NCBI GenBank assembly: GCA_032690845.1
Contig: CM064428.1
Span: forward strand, 22,604,001 to 22,668,000
Length of the DNA stretch: 64,000 nt
Direction: 5' to 3'
Origin: Eleusine coracana subsp. coracana
Lineage: Eukaryota > Streptophyta > Magnoliopsida > Poales > Poaceae
Shown: positions 56,275-64,000 of the stretch, piece by piece
Position numbering within the stretch: position 1 is the first letter of the stretch
How the letters are laid out: every line of letters starts with the position of its first letter
Program-made: the position numbers and the translations under genes
Notes under the pieces: generated by a model
The model's database searches: none
Told to the model about the DNA's origin: nothing
The model's input: only the letters and a program-made list of their open reading frames with translations

Positions 56275-58800
56275 TTATGTGCAATATTGATGTGTAGATG
56301 CAAGCTGATGATACATAACACAATACAACAACAAAGTTGGAGGAGCCAGAGTGCAACTCAAATTTACACAAAAAAAATCATCATTGTCGTTTTCCATGGA
56401 ATCTACTACAACTAAGACTCCATCAGCAGTGTAGGTATCATCAGAATCATCGTAGTCAGCTTGTAAGACCTCATCATCCGGTTCTGGCATGGAGCCAGCA
56501 TGCGCCTCTTCGAGTACAACAGCATCGATACTTAACCCTTCCATATCAGTCCTGCTCAAATTTCTCAATTCCTCAGGTCGCTCTTCAATGTTCATATGTT
56601 CCACTCCTACGACGACCGAGTCAGCATCGGTATCAGAAAAATTATTTTCATTCTCCTCTTCTTCTTTAGGCATGGCAAACAGGTTCCTAGGTTTCATTCT
56701 AAGGACACTGCATCAATGTCGATAATGCCATATTTAATCTTACTGTACCCTCTGGATTTGTTTTTTGTCCGGTGCTGGAACATCAAACCAATCACACTCA
56801 AACAAAATGACTTCCTTCTTCATAGGATAGTCAAGCATGATAATTCTTCTAATCACTCCGTACCATTCCCTGCCATCCCCCCGGACGACAACACCGCTGT
56901 TTTGTGTGGTTAAGTTTTTCTCTGCTTCTTTTGTCTGAAAGAGAAATCCATTGATAGAGCACCTATTAGCCACATGAATACGATGATCTGGACCACAAGC
57001 TAGAGCATATATCATATCATTCACTTCTCCCTTTGCCCATAGTTTCCTTATCTACCTCAAAATAATTTGGAGATATATTAGGAACACATTGTAAATTTAA
57101 ATATCATGTATTTAAAAATTAGAGGAATATGTCTCACTTTTTCTCTCAAACCATCCTACAAATTGTTGCTTGTGGCTTCTGTCAACATTCCGTGAGTTGG
57201 ATTTCCTCAATTCCTCCTCATGCTCACTACAACAGAAGGCAAATGATCAGGCACCTTGTAGAAGACAAGGCATGTTTCAAAAAAATAAATCATATATGTG
57301 ACATGCAACGACGTACTTTATCCATTCATTGCATTCATCACAGTTGGATAATATGTAGTGCCTCATCTTCTAAAATTCTTGAGGCTCAGGTCTTGACGCT
57401 CTGGCTGATTGAGCTTTGTACTAACATCTTCAAAGAAGCAAGAGCAAAATGTAAGGCACTCCTCCGAGAGATATCCCTCTGCCATTGAACCTTCGGGACA
57501 TCGCATACGCAGGATAATCATTTATTGTTCAAAGTAAAACTGCATGTAGATTAAAATTCTTCTTCGCTTTTGCATCCCAAGTCACAACTCCATTAATCCA
57601 GAGATCTTTCAACTCATTGATCAGAGGCTGCAAATACACATCAATGTTAATTACTGGAGATCTAGGCCCTAGAATGAGCATCGACATCATCCAATAAGAT
57701 TGTTTCAAGCACAACCATGGAGGCAAGTTTAAAGAATTAGGAGCACCGACCATGTAGTGTTAATTCACAAATTGCAACGATCCCAAAATGGATTGAAGCC
57801 ATCTGATGCAAGTCCCAGCCTAACAGTACGTGGTTCCGATGCAAAGTCCTCATACTCTCCATCTACGTGCTTCCATGCCAATGAGTTGGCCGGGTACCGA
57901 ACTTTCCCATCTTTAACAACCAATTCATCACCATGCCAACGAATTTGCTTCGATGTGGTCGCATTTATATATAATCTTTGAAGGCGAGGAATAAGTGGAA
58001 AGTACCTCAGTATTTTTGAGGAAAGAGCTTCTTCTTCTTTACTCCACCATCATGAGTGGCGCCACCCTCTGCATGCCCCTCTAGATCAGCATTTTTCCAC
58101 CTACTTTCTCTGCATGTTGGGCACTCATGCAGATCCTGGTATTCTCCACAAAATAACACACAGTCATTGACACAAGCATGAATCTTCACACAGTACAGGC
58201 CAAGTTCTCGAACTACCTTTCAAACTTTTTCCCATGTACCTGGGACACAATGTCCTTTGGGGAGCAAAAGACATATTAACCGAAAGATCTGCTCCATGGA
58301 ATTGTTGCTAATGCCGAACATGCACATAATCTGAAATAGCCTCACAATGAAAGATACTTTTGTAGCCTCCTTACAACCCGGGTACAATTCTTTCTTTGCT
58401 TCTTGCATTATTTTGAAAAAAGCCTTTGCTGAATCATTTAGCTCCTTGATATTATTGCTGCTTCCACTAAGATTTCCTCATATAGCACCACTGATTAGTG
58501 AGTCAATCAGATTTTTAACAGCGGGGCCATCAATAGCAGGTTCGCCTTCATCAGTAAAATCCCAATTGTCAACAAGAACCATAGGCTCAGTAGCTATATC
58601 ACGAAATGACATTCCTGTGTTATGAATTCCTTATGAAACCCTCTGTCAACCAGGTGTTGTGCAAGCTCAGTCTTTGTTCTATATTCTATGCAGCCACACC
58701 TACTACATGGACATTTCACAGTCTCTCCTGGATAAGTGCCCTCAAAGGTGTCTTCAATGAATTTTTCAACTCCGTCCTACCAAGCCTTATCTCCATGTGA
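56275..58800 (-). pseudogene. CACTA TNP2-type transposase, copy 2, internally deleted
   Basis: Same domain order as copy 1 but missing about 1 kb of the core: sequence equivalent to 37757-38764 is absent at a join near 57500 (GACAT/CGCATA). Two further losses of about 100 bp lie near 56710 and 57390. Remaining parts include the acidic tail (56697-56275), a DUF4216-like piece (57024-56740), and core pieces (57753-57529, 58189-58007, 58408-58220). It cannot make transposase. Confidence 0.75.
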
Positions 58801-59578
58801 CAACAGCATCCAACTCCGATTGTTCCCGGACACCATCAGTGAAATTAAAGGAACTAACTAACAAATTCCTGAAATAGGAGAAAAGGTTGCTGATGATGGA
58901 CTAATAAACAAATGATGATCAAAACTACTATCCTAAACAAACGAAACTACTCTGATTTACTAATCTGCCAATCAGCCCCAATCACAAAAAGTATTAGAAG
59001 ATCTCGACCTTAATTATCGTGGATGGCTCGTGTTCCAGGAGGCGGGGTGTGGGACAAGTCCGGCGTCCACAATCCTGGCCGCGCGCGTCTTCCCGCCGCC
59101 GAATGCCTTGGCCGCGTCACCAGCGACTATTCTAGGGTGGAGGCAATGTTGGATCTGAGGACGGAGACACCAACAGCAGCTAGTGGATGGACAACGTTGG
59201 AGCCGACATGGACTAGGGGCCCCACACTAGTATTATTTTTTTTGTGAGGGAGAAAATGCTACTATTTACCTCCCGCCTGGTATGAGTCATATAGTCCCTC
59301 TGATTCTGTGCGTAATGCAACACGTTTTAGACAACATTTAGCATACAAATCTTATCGTATACTATATATTTACTAATTAGAGCCTGCTTTTCATGCCTCC
59401 ACGTTAATCGAAGAAAAATTGAAGAAATTCTCACAAAAAATGAGTCTACACTCAAACCGAATAAATGGGAAGCTAAAACAGAATGACGTATATGCATGCA
59501 CTTATATGTATCTACTATGACTAGATTTTTCCATCCTTGCCATTAAAAGGAGTTTCCGGTCCATTGTTATCAACATTA

Positions 59579-59878
59579 GAGCATCTCCAACCATTGTGTA
59601 AAATCACTTCCTAAATCAAAATTTAGGATATTATTAGGAAAATCATTCTCCAACCGTTATGTATACCAGGCCAGCTCCCTAAATATACCAACTCCCTAAA
59701 CAAGTGCTCTAGGTTGCTATATTTATAAACAAAATAGGAACTCCCAAAACATAAAATTCATTTGGAGACCAGATATTAGGAATTGTTGGAGGAAACAAGT
59801 TTTTTCACTCTTTATAATTCTTTAGAAACTCCCTAAATCTAGATTTAGAGAGTAATTTTTTACATATTGGAGATGCTC
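59579..59878. mobile_element. Tourist-like MITE in the right flank, copy 2
   Basis: 300 bp, GAGCATCTCCAACC ends, TTA on both sides (59576-59578, 59879-59881). Same insertion site as 40838-41141 in copy 1, so it predates the duplication. Confidence 0.8.
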
Positions 59879-60194
59879 TTAAGTCGTTGTTTGACTGGCT
59901 ATCTACTTGGCTCTCTAGACTGCAGGTCGCGGAGTACAGATAACTAGCAGTTGTTACCCACGCCACATTGAGTAAATACTGTATACTAGTAGGAGCTGAC
60001 TGTGAATGGTCACGTTGCTTGACTCGAATTGAGGTGAGCGGCGCCATCCAGGAGGGGTTTGTGAGTCATCCGCATGCGTTCAGTATCGCTGAGGCATGCG
60101 TTGGGACTAGGTAGGCTGGCTGACAAGAGGCAAGCGCATGCACTCACAGGAAAAAAAAAGGAATTTTGTAGGTCGATGTTCATTAGTAGTAGTA

Positions 60195-60756
60195 TGTTGA
60201 ATTATTACAATTGGAATATTCTAGAATATTTGAGAGATCACAAGAGCAGAGAGAAGATATTTGCCATGGAAGAGTCTAGAACTATTTTTGATGGCAAAGT
60301 ATAGAAGGGTATAAAACCTAGATATTTGTATATGGTAAGAAATATCTAGATATTAGATAGGGATAAGAATATTCTAGAGTTAGGATATTTAGGTTAGAAG
60401 AGTGTGTTGTGTTGCCATATGGCAACATCCTAGTGACCATGTACAAGTATAAATAGGGGTGCCTCCCCACCCTAGGTAGCATGGCAAAGTTGCCATGGTG
60501 CTAGTGTGTGGGTGTGTCATGGTAAGTCATAGGTAGCCACCTATCTAAAAGAGTGTACGTGTATCAAGTTTGTGGTTTGAATAAAGGTTGAGCTCTTGTG
60601 TAGAGAGTTGGTCTCTTAAGTTAGTAGAGTATAGTGAAGGTCTCCTTGTTGTAGAGTGAAGTGTTGGGTTTGGGTCCATAGAATAAGTGGTATCACACCA
60701 GTTTGGTGCCACTTCTTAGGAGTCGGTGTTAGTCTAAGAACACCGATTACCCAACA
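60195..60756 (+). repeat. 5' LTR of the GAG-only element
   Basis: 562 bp. Relative to the 3' LTR it lacks about 43 bp near 60472 (the 3' LTR has CTTAAGGTGTCATGACTTGG there) and a few bases near 60210. Contains TATAAATAG at about 60449. Confidence 0.92.
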
Positions 60757-60758
60757 AT

Positions 60759-60770
60759 TGGTATCAGAGC
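60759..60770 (+). other. primer-binding site, initiator tRNA-Met
   Basis: TGGTATCAGAGC, two bases after the 5' LTR, complements the 3' end of plant initiator tRNA-Met, the usual copia primer. Confidence 0.9.
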
Positions 60771-60981
60771 AGGGGCGGTCCAAGACTGCCAAGAGAGGGA
60801 GGAGTCTGTTGTAAGTGCAAGGCACTTACGTTGGTCGGTGCAGTCGGTAAGCGCGGGACGCTTACATTGCTTGGTATGGCACTGAGAGGCGCTAGAGGAG
60901 AGTCTGCTAGAGATCACAGTCTGAGACTGTGAAGAGCACTGGTCTGGGACCAAGTATAGTTGACGCTGGGTGTCAGTGGAG

Positions 60982-62857
60982 ATGGCAGATTTCTTGAGCG
61001 CAAGCAGTGGCATGAAGAGGCTCAATAGCCATAACTATGGCTATTGGCGGACCTGCATAGAGTCTTACCTGCAGGGGCAAGATCTATGGGAGGTCGTTGC
61101 TGGCACCATGACAGATCCTCCGATGAAGGAGAGTTCCTTGCAAAAGTGGCAAATCAAGGCAGGCAAGGCTATGTTTGTGTTGAAGACGACAATCGAGGAG
61201 GACCTAGTGGAGCATATCCGAGATGCATGTTTGTGTTGAAGACGACAATCGAGGAGGACCTAGTGGAGCATATCCGAGATGCAGAGACGCCGAATGAGGC
61301 TTGGGAGACACTAGCAAAGCTGTTCTGCAAGAAGAATGAGGCGCGGCTCCAGCTCCTAGAGAATGAGCTCATAGGTATCTCACAAGGCACTCTGAGTATT
61401 AGTCAATACTTTACAAAGGTGAAGAATATTTGTCGTGAGATATCTCAGCTTGACCCGGAGGAGAAGGTTAGTGAGGCTTGGATGAAGAGGATCATCATCC
61501 ATGGCCTTAGACCTGAGTGTAACGGGTTTATTGCTGCGGTGAGAGGATGGCCAACGCAGCCGACCTTAGTGGAGTTGGAGAATTTGTTGGCTAATCAGAG
61601 GCATTAGCCAAGCAAATGGGCAACATCACCTTGAAGCGGCTCCAGCTCCTAGAGAATGAGCTCATAGGTATCTCACAAGGCACTCTGAGTATTAGTCAAT
61701 ACTTTACAAAGGTGAAGAATATTTGTCGTGAGATATCTCAGCTTGACCCGGAGGAGAAGGTTAGTGAGGCTTGGATGAAGAGGATCATCATCCATGGCCT
61801 TAGACCTGAGTGTAACGGGTTTATTGCTGCGGTGAGAGGATGGCCAACGCAGCCGACCTTAGTGGAGTTGGAGAATTTGTTGGCTAATCAAGAGGCATTA
61901 GCCAAGCAAATGGGCAACATCACCTTGAAGGAGAGTGATGAAGAGGAAGTGCTTTTCATCAGGAAGAAGGGTCCCCCAAGAGGCCAAGGAGAAGCGAAGG
62001 AGTGGACAAGAGATGGTAGACATTGCCCAAAGAAGAGCAGCTATTCAGAGGGAGCTCAACAAGAGAGTGAAGACGAAGATCAACAAGATTTGATGGAGAG
62101 AAGAAGAAAGAGAGGTGAGTCCTTTAATTGTGGCAAGAAGGGACATCTTGCTAGGGACTGTGAGAGTCTACAAAAGCACTCAGAAGGAAATGTAGCTACT
62201 ACCAAGGATATGATAGTAAGTGAGTATTTTAGTGAAGAAGAATGGAATGCAAACATAGGCATCACTATAGAGGATGATGAAGCTTACTTTGTGGAGGACT
62301 TGACTGCAAGTGACACTCCATCATCTAATGAAGAAGATGAAGTAGAAGAAGAAGAGGAAGAGTGGGACATGGAGGAAGGCTTCTCCATAGAGGTAAGAGA
62401 TCCAAAACTTTCTAATGATCTAGTATTTAAGAATGCTAGAGATGAAGACTGGGAGACTCTACCCAATGACGAAGAGGATATTGAGTATGAAGAGATAGAG
62501 CCTTTATATCAAGAGAATAAAGAGGTGCAAGAGAATGTTGAGGTTATTGGTGGACCACTAGCTGCGCAAGAAGATATAAAAGTGCATTGTGCAGTGAAGA
62601 AGGCTCAAGAAGCAAGTGACAAAAATTGGAGGATGAGAAAGAAAGCATGTGAAAGGTATGTGACAAATGTTGCTCAAGTTACTTTGCCTTCATATAAAGA
62701 AGTTGTGAAAGGGCAAGTTTGGAGAACATCTAAGAAGAAAGAAGGCTCACAAAATAGTGAGCTGAATGAAGAACACAAGATGTCTTCTACGCAGAGACAA
62801 GAGAAGAAGAAGGCTCGCAATGGCAGAGCACAGAAGATCCAAGCAAGTATGCATTGA
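60982..62857 (+). pseudogene. GAG (copia/UBN2-type) of the GAG-only element, broken by tandem duplications
   Basis: Starts MADFLSASSGMKRLNSHNYG at 60982; NYGYWRTCIESYLQGQDLW and NEAWETLAKLFCKKNEARLQ are copia gag signatures (capsid-like, packages element RNA). A 56-bp tandem duplication (61171 and 61227) shifts the frame, and a 293/294-bp duplication (61344 and 61637) repeats about 98 codons; one base is missing in its first unit. The last frame (61616-62857) carries a CCHC knuckle reading SFNCGKKGHLARDC: C172, H177 and C182 remain but the first Cys is Ser. Then follow a very acidic region (EDEVEEEEEEWDMEEG) and a basic tail to a stop just before the PPT. No pol follows. Confidence 0.85.
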
Positions 62858-62864
62858 GGGGGAG
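62858..62864 (+). other. polypurine tract of the GAG-only element
   Basis: GGGGGAG directly before the 3' LTR and right after the gag stop. Confidence 0.85.
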
Positions 62865-63469
62865 TGTTGAATTATTACAATGCATGTTTGGAATATTCTA
62901 GAATATTTGAGAGATCACAAGAGAAGAGAGAAGATATTTGCCATGGAAGAGTCTAGAACTATTTTTTCATGGCAAAGTATAGAAGGGTATAGAACCTAGA
63001 TATTTGTGTATGGTAAGAAATATCTAGATATTAGATAGGGATAAGAATATTCTAGAGTTAGGATATTTAGGTTAGAAGAGTGTGGAGTGTTGCCATATGG
63101 CAACATCCTAGTGACCATGTACAAGTATAAATAGGGGTGCCTCCCCACGCTTAAGGTGTCATGACTTGGTGTGTCATTTGAGTCCTAGGTAGCATGGCAA
63201 AGTTGCCATGGTGCTAGTGTGTGGGTGTGTCATGGTAAGTCATAGGTAGCCACCTATCCAAAAGAGTGTACGTGTATCAAGTTTGTGGTTTGAATAAAGG
63301 TTGAGCTCTTGTGTAGAGAGTTGGTCTCTTAAGTTAGTAGAGTATAGTGAAGGTCTCCTCGTTGTAGAGTGAAGTGTTGGGTTTGGGTCCATAGAATAAG
63401 TGGTATCACACCAGTTTGGTGCCACATCTTAGGAGTTGGTGTTAGTCTAAGAACACCGATTTCCCAACA
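62865..63469 (+). repeat. 3' LTR of the GAG-only element
   Basis: 605 bp, TGTTGAATT...CCCAACA, otherwise nearly identical to the 5' LTR, with TATAAATAG at about 63126. Confidence 0.92.
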
Positions 63470-63470
63470 T

Positions 63471-64000
<530 letters not shown>

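Larger units (their letters stand above)
48371..60194 (-). mobile_element. CACTA element copy 2 with captured genes, plus right flank
   Basis: Collinear with copy 1 from 30731 onwards. It lacks the CACTA left end and most of the DUF295 C-terminus, replaced by the unrelated fragment ending at 48370. It carries a 1.4-kb extra insertion (49748-51122) and internal transposase deletions. The right flank including the MITE is identical in layout to copy 1. Confidence 0.8.
60195..63469 (+). mobile_element. GAG-only LTR retrotransposon (TR-GAG type), complete
   Basis: LTRs 60195-60756 and 62865-63469 both start TGTTGAATT and end CCCAACA. TAGTA flanks both sides (60190-60194, 63470-63474). The primer-binding site and PPT are in place. 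The 2.1-kb interior encodes only a GAG protein, with no protease, integrase or RT, so movement would need another element's enzymes. It sits in the right flank of CACTA copy 2; the empty site is seen at about 41451. Confidence 0.92.

Overview
The window is nuclear DNA of a grass (Poaceae). One host gene is recognisable: FLU, the TPR-protein regulator of chlorophyll synthesis, in five exons at 10138-15262 (+). Nearly everything else is transposable elements from most plant orders, many nested. There is no bacterial, CRISPR or rRNA signal, and I saw no free-standing tRNA gene.

Layout. 1-5945: 3' part of a Sirevirus-type Ty1/copia element (integrase, RT, RNase H, repeated polypurine tracts, 3' LTR). 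7029-9125: LTR-like block with a duplicated primer-binding site resembling an Athila-type Ty3/gypsy element. 9766-10022: MITE with a 9-bp target duplication just upstream of FLU; it carries the best TATA box. Introns of FLU hold a TIR transposon with a SINE nested inside it, and a separate MITE. 16988-17247: hAT-type MITE with a perfect 8-bp target duplication. 17.7-25.3 kb: Mutator-like element with degenerate long inverted repeats and a six-exon FAR1/FRS-type transposase gene on the minus strand; two small Helitrons lie inside it. 25.2-26.3 kb: RNase H relic split by a hAT element. 26.4-29.1 kb: chimeric, decayed Ty3/gypsy sequence (minus).

29.2-41.4 kb and 48.4-60.2 kb are two copies, same orientation, of one CACTA element plus its right flank. 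Both carry the same captured gene fragments in the same order: a DUF295 F-box-type gene, an unrecognised two-exon gene, a Cys/His finger-like gene, a DEDDy 3'-5' exonuclease-like gene and a GRF-zinc-finger/coiled-coil/membrane-anchor gene, followed by a decayed TNP2 transposase. Both share the same MITE in the right flank, so they arose by segmental duplication and not by two independent insertions. Between them (41.4-47.6 kb) lies a tandemly repeated non-coding unit; a third copy begins at 63475. A different gene fragment (47760-48370) is fused to the left edge of copy 2.

60195-63469: a complete LTR retrotransposon (two LTRs, 5-bp target duplication, iMet primer site, PPT) that encodes only GAG, inserted in the right flank of copy 2. 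Its gag is broken by two internal tandem duplications.

Coordinates were read by hand from the sequence; splice sites and element ends are predictions. Family names rest on recognised motifs, with no database search.
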